DNA of 39,711 bases from Acidobacteriota bacterium (GCA_021781495.1 JAJXWS010000026.1:1-39711); one strand, 5' to 3'; numbered from the stretch's first letter, positions 9,949 to 19,800 are shown. Numbers and translations are program-made. The notes: generated by a model from the sequence alone, not told the origin.

Positions 9949-10658
9949 GCTTCTCCGCGCTCCTCTTCAATCGCTTCGGAGAGCGGACTGTTCTGCACCT
10001 CCACCGGATGAAAGCGCTGCGTCTCTTCCGCCATGCCGGCCTCGGCGCGATTCAGCCGGATGGTGGTCGTCGGATACGCGGGCGTCTTGGGATTCGCAAT
10101 CTTGCTGGTCAGCACCACCCCGCGCTGAATCGCCTCCGCCAGCACTGCCTGCCGCGACTCCGGCTGTAGATTCCAGCCATGGGACTTGCGCGGCAAAAAC
10201 GAGTCGCGGAACCACTTCAGCGCGATGAACGCGTGCCCGCCCCGCTCGGCCTCGGCCAACGCCGCGCACAGCTCCTTCACGCGCGCGTCCATGTCGGCAG
10301 GCGAAACCTCTTCGCGCTCCTCGTCTTCTTCCCTCGTGCGAGCCGCCGCGCGTGGTGCGCGTGCCGGTCGCGGCGCGGGCTCGTCCGCGTCAATCCGCTC
10401 AAAGTAGATGCGCACCTCGTCTTCTTCCGGCGACCAGGTATCCGCAGCGGCGTTGCGCCGCTTGCTGCGGCCGTTCTCGCTGCACAGCTCCACGATGGCC
10501 TGGTATCCGGGAGGCGCCAGAAAACGCAGTGCCCGGACCAGTCCCGGATCCGGCGAGAACGCCAGCTCGCTCAGCGCCTCTTCAATAATCTCTTCTGCGT
10601 CGGGAATCGTGATGGTGCTTAAATCCACGCTGCTCTGCGCTGCGCGCGTCGACTTCAT
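9945..10658 (-). CDS. Conserved-looking protein of unknown function, partner of the PIN gene
   Basis: The 237-residue start at 10658 (MKSTRAAQSSVDLSTITIPD) is preferred over longer forms because AGGAGA lies about ten bases upstream. Residues 10-60 form a helical segment (AEEIIEEALSELAFSPDPGL). A low-complexity charged linker, rich in Pro/Ala/Arg then Glu/Arg, runs roughly from 85 to 125. The C-terminal part (ALKWFRDSFLPRKSHGW to YPTTTIRLNR) looks like a compact winged-helix-like unit, an impression not tested by comparison. The protein is acidic and cytosolic. It overlaps the PIN gene by four bases, so it may bind or control the nuclease. I do not recognise a family. Confidence 0.65.
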   Translation of the reverse strand: MKSTRAAQSSVDLSTITIPDAEEIIEEALSELAFSPDPGLVRALRFLAPPGYQAIVELCSENGRSKRRNAAADTWSPEEDEVRIYFERIDADEPAPRPARAPRAAARTREEDEEREEVSPADMDARVKELCAALAEAERGGHAFIALKWFRDSFLPRKSHGWNLQPESRQAVLAEAIQRGVVLTSKIANPKTPAYPTTTIRLNRAEAGMAEETQRFHPVEVQNSPLSEAIEEERGEA

Positions 10659-11042
10659 TGTTCTTCTTCTCCTATAAGAGCGGCCCACGGCTTGCCAGGA
10701 TGCAGGCTTGTTGAAATGCGCCGCCGTCTCAGGCTCAGGCCTCAGGCTGCGAAACTCCCCCGCTGTACAAGCTGCTGTAACGTCGCTCGGCATGCGGCCT
10801 GCGACACTGCCTCGGTCCCTTTAAACAACCTCGGAGTGCGCTCCGGCCTTTAAGGTGAATACACAGTATTTGGAGTTACTTGCTGAAGGAATCCCTGCTT
10901 CCATTTGCGCTCGCACGGCCCTCTGCCATGCCCGGCGAATCTCGCCCTAGTGTATATGATGCGGCCCGGCCGGCCCTGTCCCTGCGTGGCACACTCGCCG
11001 CCAAACCATTCGCTCCCTCCTCCGTCTACGTACAATAAGAGT
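10659..11042. promoter_or_regulatory. 384-base divergent intergenic region
   Basis: This separates the minus-strand PIN operon from the plus-strand secreted protein. It contains a CGGAG/CTCCG hairpin with a four-base loop at 10832-10845, flanked by CCTTTAA-type sequences, and an AATAC/GTATT inverted repeat at 10858-10870. A TACAAT at 11031-11036, six bases before the next ATG, could be a -10 for a leaderless transcript. I see no gene in it. Confidence 0.35.
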
Positions 11043-13670
11043 ATGCGCCGTGGTTTTCTCTGGCTTGTCTTCATCGCATTCGCATTGCGGGGTTTGCCTG
11101 CCGTAGGGCAGGCCTTCGATCTCGCCGGGCCCAAGGTGGACGTGCACGTCAAGCGCGGTACCGTAACGCTGCCCATTGGCGAGGTGACCAACCTGATGCC
11201 TGGCGACCGCCTGTGGGTCCATCCGGATCTCCCCCAGAGCCAGTCCGCGCACTACGTTCTCATTGTGGCCTTCCTGCGCGGCGCCACCAATCCGCCCCCG
11301 CCGGAGTGGTTCACCCGCGTCGAAACATGGACGCGCGAGGCCCGCGAAGAGGGCGTTTTCGTCAACGTGCCCAATGAGGCCGAGCAGGCGCTCCTCTTTC
11401 TCGCCCCCGCCACCGGCGGCGACTTCAGCACCCTCCGCAACACCGTCCGCGGCCGCCCCGGCACCTTTGTCCGCTCCACCCAGGACCTGCAGGCCGCCAG
11501 CTGGGACCGCATGCGTCTCGACGCCTACCTGGCCGAGGTCAAGGTCACCTCGCAAACTGATCCCAGGCTGCTGAAGGATCGCGCCGAGAAGACCGCCCGC
11601 AGCCTCGGCATCAAGGTCAACATGGACTGCTTTGACAAGCCCGTCGACCAGCAGGCCACCTGCCTCTCGCAGCACACCGAGGGGCTCGTCATGGACGACG
11701 CCAACACCCAGTCCCGCGTGGCCCAGATCGCCAGCGGCTCCACCGTGGACCTGATGAACCAGCTCTCCTACTCGCAGATGGGCGGAGCCGGCGCGTACAG
11801 CCCCTACATTGGCGCCATCCTGGACACCGCCAAGATCCTCTCCTCGCTGCACACCGCCCGCTACCAGTACATCCCCGCGCTGGCTCTGCCCAAGGCAGAC
11901 ACCCTGAACCTGCGCCTCAGCGTGCCGCCCTCCTTCCGCGATCCCAAATCGGTTGTGGTCATCGCCCTGCCGCCCGTGGGCCGCGCCGTCTTGCCGCCGC
12001 TCCATCCCGTCAACCCGGCAGAGAACTTCTGCGCGCAGAAGCCCCACCTTGTGCTGCCCGCCGAGGGCGCTCCGCTGGTGCTGGCCACGCAACTGGCGCA
12101 CGACCTCACCCTGCACATCGAAGCCCGGTCCGGCTCCATCGATCTGCCCCTCGAGGCCGCCCCGGAGGAAGGAGGACTGCTGTTGCAGCATACCGCTCCG
12201 TCGCTACCGGAGAGTGACCTCACCGGCGTCGTGCGCGGCAAGTGGGGCTTTGACGACTGGGAGGGCCCCCGCTATCACCTCCACTGGGCGCAGTCCGGCG
12301 GCTGGAGCGTCGCCCCCAGCGATCAGTCCGCGCTCGTCGTCGGCCGCGAAGACACCCTGCACATCGAGGGCGAAAGCACCCTCTGCGTCGACAAGGTCGA
12401 GCAGGTCCGCGCCAACAGCGCCCCCGCCCAACTCACGTGGAAGTCGCCCAACCCGTCGCTGCTTGAGGTCTCCGTCCCCATGAAGGACGCCGAGCCCGGC
12501 CCCGTCACGCTGCGCATCCACCAGTACGGCCTCGACCAGCCCGATACTCTCGCGCTTACGGCTTACACTGAGGCAGCCTCGCTCGATCACGTCGTGCTCA
12601 GCGCCGGAGACGCCAGCGCAACCCTTACCGGCACCCGCCTGGATGAGGTGGCCCGTGTCTCGCTCGATGGCATTGACTGGTCACCCACCGCGCTCAGCCG
12701 CGTGCAGGACTCCGACCGCCTCGCCATGAAGACCGCCAACTCCACCGCGGGCCTTGAGCCGGGCAAGCGCTACTTTGCCGCCGTCCTGCTCCGCGATGGC
12801 CGCAAGCTCCGCGTGCCCGTCACCGTCAACCCGCCGCGTCCCCAGGTCACCCTGCTCAGCAAGGGCTCGCAGGAACAAACCTCCGCCGACGCGCCTTCGC
12901 CCGTGCATCTGGGCAGCCCCGACGATCTCCCCGTTGATCGCCGGCTCGTCTTCTTCCTCAAGTCCAGAACGCCCATGAATTTCCCGCGCACTGAGAAGGT
13001 GGAGGTCGCCGCCGCCGATGGCAGCTTCCACACCATGCTTTCCCTCACCGACGGCAGCCTCATGCTTGAGGACTCCAAGACGGCTCTCGGCGCCGTCGAG
13101 CCGCTCTCCCGCTTCGGTTCCTCCGCCTTCGGTCCCGTGCAGGTGCGCGCCGTTGCTGCAGACGGAGTCACGGGCGACTGGCTGCCCCTGGGTACGCTGG
13201 TGCGCCTGCCCGGCTTCAAGGAGCTGCGCTGTCCCCGCTCCGCCTCCCGGCCCTGCACTCTCACCGGAGCCAACCTCTTCCTGGCCGCATCCATCGCGGC
13301 CACGTCGGACTTCGCCTCTCCCACAGACGTGCAGCCCGACTTCACCGGCACGCAGCTGACCGTGCCGCATCCCGCCAACGGCGTCCTCTACGTTCGCCTG
13401 CGCGACGACCCCGATACGGTGCAGACGCTTACCCTGCCCGTCCTGCCTCTGGCTCCCGGCACTCTCACCCGAACGCAGCCTGCCGCCGCGCCGGCCGAGG
13501 AGCCTGAAGCCGCTCCGGAGAGCACGCCGGAGGCGCAGCCCCCCGCCCCGGCCCCCGCCGCTGCAACCCAGGCAGACGCAAAGAAGGCGCCGTCACCCTC
13601 TGCGCCCGGCCCGCAGTCGAGTCAGCCGGCCAGTCAGCAGCCCAGTCAGCAGTCCGGCCCGCAGCAGTAA
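11043..13670 (+). CDS. Large secreted/periplasmic protein of unknown function
   Basis: The 875-residue protein starts with a clear Sec signal peptide: MRRGFLWLVF, a hydrophobic core to about residue 19, and a likely cut after VGQA. The mature part begins with a segment on handling strands (KVDVHVKRGTVTLPIGEVTN) and a PGDRLWVHPDLP segment. The long middle is beta-rich with repeated Ig-like or Big-like stretches (for example TLTGTRLDEVARVSLDGIDW and LSAGDASATLTG). The C-terminus is a disordered Pro/Ala/Glu then Gln/Ser/Pro tail. The start is chosen because the signal peptide begins there; there is no strong Shine-Dalgarno. I recognise no catalytic motif. A cell-surface or periplasmic scaffold role is only a guess. 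Confidence 0.75.
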   Translation: MRRGFLWLVFIAFALRGLPAVGQAFDLAGPKVDVHVKRGTVTLPIGEVTNLMPGDRLWVHPDLPQSQSAHYVLIVAFLRGATNPPPPEWFTRVETWTREAREEGVFVNVPNEAEQALLFLAPATGGDFSTLRNTVRGRPGTFVRSTQDLQAASWDRMRLDAYLAEVKVTSQTDPRLLKDRAEKTARSLGIKVNMDCFDKPVDQQATCLSQHTEGLVMDDANTQSRVAQIASGSTVDLMNQLSYSQMGGAGAYSPYIGAILDTAKILSSLHTARYQYIPALALPKADTLNLRLSVPPSFRDPKSVVVIALPPVGRAVLPPLHPVNPAENFCAQKPHLVLPAEGAPLVLATQLAHDLTLHIEARSGSIDLPLEAAPEEGGLLLQHTAPSLPESDLTGVVRGKWGFDDWEGPRYHLHWAQSGGWSVAPSDQSALVVGREDTLHIEGESTLCVDKVEQVRANSAPAQLTWKSPNPSLLEVSVPMKDAEPGPVTLRIHQYGLDQPDTLALTAYTEAASLDHVVLSAGDASATLTGTRLDEVARVSLDGIDWSPTALSRVQDSDRLAMKTANSTAGLEPGKRYFAAVLLRDGRKLRVPVTVNPPRPQVTLLSKGSQEQTSADAPSPVHLGSPDDLPVDRRLVFFLKSRTPMNFPRTEKVEVAAADGSFHTMLSLTDGSLMLEDSKTALGAVEPLSRFGSSAFGPVQVRAVAADGVTGDWLPLGTLVRLPGFKELRCPRSASRPCTLTGANLFLAASIAATSDFASPTDVQPDFTGTQLTVPHPANGVLYVRLRDDPDTVQTLTLPVLPLAPGTLTRTQPAAAPAEEPEAAPESTPEAQPPAPAPAAATQADAKKAPSPSAPGPQSSQPASQQPSQQSGPQQ

Positions 13671-13701
13671 GCGGCGGGCTTTCTTCGCCCCGGCCGCCGC
13701 T
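13670..13701 (+). terminator. GC-rich hairpin after the large secreted protein gene
   Basis: AGCGGC pairs with GCCGCT, enclosing GGGC/GCCC around a TTTCTT-rich loop, immediately after the stop codon. There is no long U-tract, so efficiency is uncertain. Confidence 0.45.
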
Positions 13702-13762
13702 CCCGACAGCCGTTCCGACCGTCGTCCCCGGCCCGTCCTCCGGGCCGAGTATCGTACACGAC

Positions 13763-13791
13763 TTGCGCAACTCGATGTATACGATTACATT
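13763..13791 (+). promoter_or_regulatory. Candidate promoter of the GH35 gene
   Basis: TTGCGC (13763-13768) and TACATT (13786-13791) are separated by 17 bases. The spacer contains almost all of the LacI-type palindrome, so a bound repressor would block polymerase directly. Confidence 0.45.
13775..13790. promoter_or_regulatory. LacI-family operator, site 1 (GH35 gene)
   Basis: ATGTATACGATTACAT is a 16-base near-palindrome with a central CG step, matching in six of eight paired positions. It resembles the perfect ATGTAACGCGTTACAT at 16561 and the ATGTAACCGATTACAC at 16715. It lies 21 bases upstream of the GH35 start. Confidence 0.65.
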
Positions 13792-13811
13792 GCTCTGGAG
13801 GTACTCCACCC

Positions 13812-15437
13812 ATGCGCATGACCCCTTCGCCGAAACGCTCGGCCCTCCTCGCCCTTCTCTTCGCGGGCCTCTTCTGCCTTGCCGCAGCCCTGCCCGCCTC
13901 CGCCGCTGACGCCCCCAGGCTCGTCCAGAAAGACGGCCGCTACGCCCTCCTGGTCGACGGCAAGCCCTACCTCGTCCTCGGCGGGCAGATTCACAACTCC
14001 AGCGCCTGGCCCAGTGAGCTGCCCCAGGTCTGGCAGTCCATGGCCGCTCTCCACGCCAACACCGTCGAGGCCCCTGTCTACTGGGAGCAGTTTGAGCCCC
14101 AGGAGGGCCACTTCGACTACACCAACGTGGACCAGCTCATCCAGGGCGCCCGCGCTCACAACCTGCACGTCGTCCTGCTCTGGTTCGGCACCTGGAAGAA
14201 CGGCAACAACCACTACGCGCCCGCATGGGTCAAGAGCGACACCCGGCGCTTCCCGCGCATCACGCGCCCTGACGGCGAGCTCATCGACGTCTTCTCGCCC
14301 CTCGGCCGCAACACCCTGCAGGCCGACAAGACCGCCTTCGCCACCCTCATGCGCCACCTCAAGCAGATCGACGGCGACCAGCACACCGTGCTGTTCATGC
14401 AAGTCGAAAACGAGTCCGGCAACATCGGCAGCGTGCGCGACTTCTCCGCCGAGGCCAACCGCGAGTTCGCCGGGGCCGTCCCCGCCGATCTGCTCGCCGC
14501 CGCCGCCAGGCAGCCCGGCACCTGGAGCCAGGTCTTCGGCTCTGAGGCGGACGAGATATTCCAGGCCTACCACCAGGCCAAGTACATCAATGAAATCGCC
14601 GCCGCCGGCAAGGCGGAGTTCAACATCCCCTGCTACATCAACGTCTGGATCGACTATCCGCCCGCCGAGTTGCCGCAACGCCAGCTAGACCAGCCCGGCA
14701 TCGCCTATCCCAGCGGCGGCGCCGTGCAAAAGCTCGTCGGCCTCTGGCGCAAGCTCGCCCCGGCCATTGACATGATCGGCCCCGACATCTACACCGACGA
14801 CTCGCCCTACTATCGCGAGACCATGCACGCCTACCACCGCGCCGACAATCCTCTCTGGATCCCCGAGACCGGCCGCAGTGACAGCTTCGCCAAGTTCTTC
14901 TTCTATGCCCTCGGCGACGGTGCCATCGGCTTCTCGCCCTTCGGCGTCGATCAGAGCGGCTGGAACATCCTCGGCGACGAGCCGTGGAAGGCCCACTCCT
15001 ACAACTACTCCCTCATCGGCCCCATGGACCGCGAGATCGCGCAGCTCCAGTTTGACGGCAAGCTCAAGACCGCCGTCGAGGAGCCCGGACAAGCCACGCA
15101 GGAGCTCAGCTTCGACGGCTGGCAGGCAACCGTAGCCTTCGGATTCCCCCAGCCCGACGGCCGCCGCGCCCCCGGCACCAAAGATGCGCACGGCTCCGCG
15201 GTCGTCGCCCAGCTCGGCCCGGATGAGTTCCTGGTCACCGGCATCGACGCCAGCGTCGTCTTTCACCTGCCCGGCAAGCTGCCCTGGATTCGCAGCCAGA
15301 TCCTCACCGCCGAGCAGGGCGCCTATGAGAATGGCGTCTGGAAGCCCGTGCGCCTCTGGAACGGCGACGAGACCGACCGCGGCCTCAGCTTCCACAACAC
15401 GCCTGAAGTGGTGCGCGTCCGCATGCAGCGCTTCTAG
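13812..15437 (+). CDS. Secreted beta-galactosidase-like glycoside hydrolase (GH35 with DUF5597-type C-terminus)
   Basis: The 541-residue protein has a Sec signal peptide (hydrophobic residues 10-28, cut after ASA). A clan-A TIM barrel typical of GH35 exo-beta-galactosidases follows: LGGQIHNSSAWP at the first strand, then NTVEAPVYWEQFEPQEG. MQVENESG at 196-203 has the acid/base Glu201, and WIPETGRSD carries the nucleophile Glu352. The last 170 residues form a beta domain like the DUF5597 domain of Cellvibrio-type GH35 enzymes. Such enzymes release terminal galactose, for example from xyloglucan side chains. GGAGG lies ten bases before the first ATG; a second ATG at 13818 is possible. A LacI-type operator overlaps its promoter, linking it to the regulator and receptor downstream. 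Confidence 0.9.
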   Translation: MRMTPSPKRSALLALLFAGLFCLAAALPASAADAPRLVQKDGRYALLVDGKPYLVLGGQIHNSSAWPSELPQVWQSMAALHANTVEAPVYWEQFEPQEGHFDYTNVDQLIQGARAHNLHVVLLWFGTWKNGNNHYAPAWVKSDTRRFPRITRPDGELIDVFSPLGRNTLQADKTAFATLMRHLKQIDGDQHTVLFMQVENESGNIGSVRDFSAEANREFAGAVPADLLAAAARQPGTWSQVFGSEADEIFQAYHQAKYINEIAAAGKAEFNIPCYINVWIDYPPAELPQRQLDQPGIAYPSGGAVQKLVGLWRKLAPAIDMIGPDIYTDDSPYYRETMHAYHRADNPLWIPETGRSDSFAKFFFYALGDGAIGFSPFGVDQSGWNILGDEPWKAHSYNYSLIGPMDREIAQLQFDGKLKTAVEEPGQATQELSFDGWQATVAFGFPQPDGRRAPGTKDAHGSAVVAQLGPDEFLVTGIDASVVFHLPGKLPWIRSQILTAEQGAYENGVWKPVRLWNGDETDRGLSFHNTPEVVRVRMQRF

Positions 15438-15453
15438 CCCTGGCTTCCGTTCC

Positions 15454-15485
15454 GCTCCCGGCCGCGGTCCGCCGCTGCCGGGAGC
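15454..15485. terminator. Bidirectional terminator-like hairpin
   Basis: GCTCCCGGC (15454-15462) pairs with GCCGGGAGC (15477-15485), a nine-base-pair GC-rich stem with a 14-base loop. It lies between the convergent GH35 and LacI genes. The downstream T content is modest. Confidence 0.6.
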
Positions 15486-15496
15486 AGCCGCTTTCT

Positions 15497-16507
15497 CTAT
15501 CGCGCCGGCGCGGGCCCGGTCGATTTCCGGACGATCAGTTGGGTGGGAAGGGCAAACTGCAACCCCGTCTGCGACGCGTCTTCCTCGGTCTTCTGCAGCG
15601 CCTCAAACAGCATCCGCGCGTACTCCACCCGCGAGATCCGCAGCGTCGTCAGCGGCGGATACACAATGTCGCTCATCTCAATGTCGTCGCAGCCCACAAT
15701 CGAGATGTCCTGCGGAATCCGCAATCCCTTTTCGTAGATCGCGCGCAGCGCTCCGATGGCCATCAGGTCGTTGGCCGCCACCACCGCCGTAGGAATCTCC
15801 GGCTGCGACAGGATGCGGGCCATGGCAGCCGCGCCGCCATCAATGCGGTAGTTTCCCTCCTCAATCCAGCCCTCGCGCGAGGCCATGCCCAGCTTGATCG
15901 CCGAGTTCAGGAACGACTCCATGCGGATGCGCGAGGTCAGCGGCCCGGGGTTGCCGCCAATGTATCCCACATGCCCGTGGCCAAGAGCGTGCAGATGGTC
16001 CGCAACCTTCGCCATCCCGCCCTGGAAGTCTACGGCGATGTCGCTCAGTCCCGGGCCAACGCGATAGTGGTCCGTCGTCACCACCGGAATCCGGTTCTGC
16101 ATCAGCGGCGCCAGCGCGGCCGCCTCCTGCTCTGAGGCCAGAATCGCCACCCCATCCACCCGCCGCAGCAGCATCCGGTGCAGCGAGCGCTGGGCGCGCG
16201 TGGAGTGGAAGTCTGTGTTCGCCACCAGCAGGTCATAGTCGTTCTGGAACAGCAGCCCCTCGAAGAGCTTCACCACCTCGGTAAAGAAGGGGTTCGCCAC
16301 GTCCGGAATCACAATGCCGTAAATCTGGCTCTTGCCGCTCTTCAGGTGAACCGCGCCCTGATTGGGCACAAAGTTCAGATCCCGGATCACCTGGCGGACG
16401 CGCAGCGTCGTCTCCTCGGTCACCTTGCTGGACCCGTTCAGAACGCGCGAAACGGTGGCGCTTGAGACGCCGGACAGCCTGGCAATCTCCCGGATACTGA
16501 TGGTCAT
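15497..16507 (-). CDS. LacI-family transcriptional regulator
   Basis: The 336-residue protein has the LacI layout. The N-terminal helix-turn-helix is SIREIARLSGVSSATVSRVL at residues 3-22, followed by NGSSKVTEETTLRVRQVIRDLNF and the hinge helix. A periplasmic-binding-protein-like sensor starts near YGIVIPDVANPFFTEVV. Sensor motifs such as RRVDGVAILAS, GHVGYIGG and AVVAANDLMAIGALRAI are present. The ligand is probably a sugar, given the convergent GH35 gene and the divergent TonB receptor. GGGGGAG lies a few bases before the ATG. A perfect 16-base palindrome sits 54 bases upstream, near the -35 region, so autoregulation is likely. Confidence 0.95.
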   Translation of the reverse strand: MTISIREIARLSGVSSATVSRVLNGSSKVTEETTLRVRQVIRDLNFVPNQGAVHLKSGKSQIYGIVIPDVANPFFTEVVKLFEGLLFQNDYDLLVANTDFHSTRAQRSLHRMLLRRVDGVAILASEQEAAALAPLMQNRIPVVTTDHYRVGPGLSDIAVDFQGGMAKVADHLHALGHGHVGYIGGNPGPLTSRIRMESFLNSAIKLGMASREGWIEEGNYRIDGGAAAMARILSQPEIPTAVVAANDLMAIGALRAIYEKGLRIPQDISIVGCDDIEMSDIVYPPLTTLRISRVEYARMLFEALQKTEEDASQTGLQFALPTQLIVRKSTGPAPAR

Positions 16508-16560
16508 TCGCTCCCCCGGCTTCCCCTGCTCATGATTCTAGTACGTTGCGCGGGCGCAAA

Positions 16561-16576
16561 ATGTAACGCGTTACAT
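16561..16576. promoter_or_regulatory. LacI-family operator, site 2 (regulator autoregulation)
   Basis: ATGTAACGCGTTACAT is a perfect 16-base palindrome with a central CG step, the classical LacI/GalR form. It lies about 20 bases upstream of the TAGAAT -10 of the regulator gene and near its -35 position. Confidence 0.8.
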
Positions 16577-16658
16577 GCGATTTTTCTCGGAATTCTCAAG
16601 GCAAATCGATTGCCTGTCCCGGCGGGCGGCGACGCGAAAAAACTGCCTGAAAATTCTG

Positions 16659-16686
16659 TTGACAACGTTTACTTCTCCCGTATAGC
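16659..16686 (+). promoter_or_regulatory. Sigma-70-like promoter of the TonB receptor
   Basis: A consensus TTGACA (16659-16664) is followed after 16 bases by TATAGC (16681-16686). Transcription would start near 16693, giving a leader of about 155 bases that contains operator site 3. Confidence 0.7.
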
Positions 16687-16714
16687 TTACCCGTCGAGGT
16701 AAAAACAGCCCCGG

Positions 16715-16730
16715 ATGTAACCGATTACAC
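16715..16730. promoter_or_regulatory. LacI-family operator, site 3 (TonB receptor)
   Basis: ATGTAACCGATTACAC has a 14-base core TGTAACCGATTACA like the perfect site at 16561. It sits about 22 bases downstream of the predicted transcription start, where a bound repressor would act as a block. Confidence 0.7.
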
Positions 16731-16849
16731 TCCGGCAAAAGGCTAGGGCTCGGGCAACTTCGCATCTCGTTCCCCTGCAGCCTTGGCCGCCTCGTCAGAA
16801 CCACCAACGTAACAACGGCTACAACTTGAGCACCATTTGGAGGCAATAC

Positions 16850-19800
16850 ATGAAGTTCAAACGCCAATGGGCACTCGCAGCGTTCGCCATCTTTGCATTT
16901 CTGGCGACCGCGCAAGTCCTGCTGGGGCAGGCCGACCAGGGCACGATCACGGGTGTTATTCAGGACCCGTCCGGCGCTGTGATCGGCAATGCCAGCGTAA
17001 CCCTTACAAGCCAGGACACCGGCCTGGTTCTCAAAAGCAAGGCCGATGGCACGGGCGTCTATGTGTTCTCGCCCATCAAGATCGGCAACTACCAGGTAAC
17101 GGCCGCCGCGCCGGGCTTTGCCAAGACCACCCAGACCAACCTGCATCTCAGTCTGCAGCAGAGACTTAACGTCGTCATCACGCTCCAGCCCGGCGCCGCC
17201 AGTGAGACCGTAACCGTCTCCACTGAAGCGCCCCTGATGCAGACCCAGGAGAGCTCGGTCGGCCAGGTCATTGACACCAAGACCATCGACAGCATCCCGC
17301 TCAACGGCCGCAACTGGGTCTTCATCGCCCAGCTCGCCTCCGGCGCGGTACCGCCAGAGGGCTCCCGCGGCGCCGGCAAGGGCGACTTCAACGCCAACGG
17401 CCAGCGCGCCGAGCAGAACAACTTCATCCTCGACGGCGTCGACAACAACGTCAACGTGGTGGACTTCTACAACGGTGCCAGCTTCGTCGCCCAGCCTCCG
17501 CCAGACGCCCTCGCTGAGTTCAAGGTTCAGACCAGCGACTACTCCGCCGAGTTCGGCCACTCCGCCGGCGCGGTCGTCAACGCCAGCTTGAAATCGGGTA
17601 CAAACCAGCTCCACGGCAGCGCGTGGGAGTATCTCCGCAACACCATCTTCGACACCCACGACTGGAACGCCGAGCAGCTCCCCGTCTCGCCCTATCACGA
17701 GAACCAGTTCGGCGCTACGCTCGGTCTGCCCATCCTGCGCAACAAGCTCTTCTTCTTCGGCGACGCGCAGGCCAACCGCATCACCTACAGCGAAACCTCC
17801 ACCCTCACCGTGCCCTCGCTCCTGCAGCGCAGCGGCAACTTCTCTGAGATTCTTGACCCCACGCTCTCCGGCAACCCTGCCGTCCAGCTCTATCAGCAGA
17901 GCAGCAATGCGCCTCCGGTGGCGGTCCCGAACAACGATCTCTCCACCATGAGCGGTGTCGTGCTCAACCAGACGGCGCTCAAGATGCTCAGCTACTATCC
18001 CAAGCCGAACGCCAACAACGGCAAGCTCTACAACAACTACGTTGTCGCCCGTCCGGTCATCGATAACACCTTCCAGTGGGATACCCGCATGGACTGGAAC
18101 ATCAGCGCCAAGGACAGCGCCTACTCCCGCTTCAGCTACTGGAACGAGATGGGCCACAACGCTCCGCCCCTCGGCAACATCCTGGACGGCGGCGGCTTCG
18201 GCGATGACGGCAAGCAGAAGGATATGGGCCAGAACTTCATGCTCTCTGAGACCCACATCATCACCCAGACCATGACCAACGAAGCGCGCGTGGGTTACAA
18301 CTACATCCACACCGGCTTCCAGCACCCCAACGCGGACAACCTGAGCTTTGCGTCCAGCGTCGGCTTTGGTGGCATCCCCACCGCGCCGCTCAACGGCGGC
18401 CTGCCCTACGTGTCGGTCAACGGCATCTCCCACTTCGGCAGCCCCACCTGGTCCACCACAGACGAGCACGAGAACGTCTATCAGATCCTCGACAACGTAA
18501 CCAAGATCGCCGGCAACCACGCCCTCAAGGCGGGTGTCAGCTTCCAGAGCATCCGCTTCTCCACGCTGCAGCCGCAGCAGTCCCGCGGCAGCTACAACTA
18601 CACCGGCGTCTACACCAGCAACCTCAACGCGCCCAACACCGGCTACGGCGTGGCCGACTTCGTGCTCGACCAGCAGAACAGCGCGGGTCTCTCCAACGAA
18701 GTCACCAACGGCGATGCCCGCTGGGACGATGCCGTCTACTTCCAGGATGACTGGCGCATCACTCCCAAGATCACCGTCAACGCCGGCATCCGCTGGGAGT
18801 TCTTCCAGCCCTACAAGGATGTGGGCGGCCTGCAGGCCTCCTACAACATGACCGGTCCCTCCACGCTCAACACCTCCACCGGATACGGCAGCGGCAAGGC
18901 CCAGTACCAGATTCCGAGCGAGGGCAAGGCGTACGCGGAGAAGATCTTCCAGCAGACCAACAACGCATTCCCCAACGTGCTGGCCAAGGACAACATCGCC
19001 CTGGTCTACACCTCGGATCCGCACATCATCAAGGCGCAGCACACCAACTTTGCTCCCCGCCTTGGCATCTCCTACTCGCCGAATGAAAAGCTGGTCATCC
19101 GTGCCGGCTACGGCATCTTCTTCGGCGGCCTTGAGAGCACCGGCTACTGGCCAAACCTGGGTGAGAACTATCCCTTCCAGTACGCGGCCAACTTCCCGTC
19201 GCAGAGCTGCGGAACCTACTCCTGCCCCACCGACGGCATCACCATTGCGAACGGCTTCACCTCCATCATCGCCAATGGCTTTGCCAGCAACGTCACCAAC
19301 CTCACCATGCGCGGCTCTGACGCGGAAGCCAAGACTCCCTACACGGAGGACTACAACCTCTCCGTCGAGCGGAGCATCACCAACAGCATCGTCGCCACCG
19401 CCAGCTACGTCGGCAACTCCTCGCATCACCTGCAGGTGTTCCCCGATCCCAACAACCCGCTGGCGCTGCAGAACCCCAGCAACACCTCGCAGTACTCGCG
19501 TCCGTTGCCGGACTTCGGCGGCTCGTCCTACACCGCCTATGCCGGCGCCAGCAACTACAACTCACTCCAGACCAAGGTGGAGAAGCGTCTCTCCGGCGGC
19601 AACAGCCTGCTGGTCACCTACACCTGGGCGCACTCTCTTGACGATGCTCCCACGCCGCTCGGCACCACCGGCGACTGGGGCTATCGCCAGAACAACTTGA
19701 TTCCGATCAAGATGGACTACTCCAACACCGGCTTTGACACCCGTCATCGCATCACCCTCAACGCCTACTACGATGTGCCCTTCGGCGCCGGCCGCAAGTT

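Larger units (their letters stand above)
16508..16849. promoter_or_regulatory. Divergent control region between the LacI gene and the TonB receptor
   Basis: This 342-base region holds the LacI promoter (TAGAAT as -10 on the minus strand at 16540-16535), two LacI-type operators and the receptor promoter. The remainder (about 16735-16837) is receptor leader with no gene that I can see. Confidence 0.7.

Noticed and set aside
16571-19429. Open frame of 952 codons on the minus strand, antisense to the first TonB receptor
   Set aside because: The composition is Gly/Val/Ala/Asp-rich without any family motif, and it mirrors codon-position bias of the GC-rich receptor gene. The frame also runs through the divergent promoter region.
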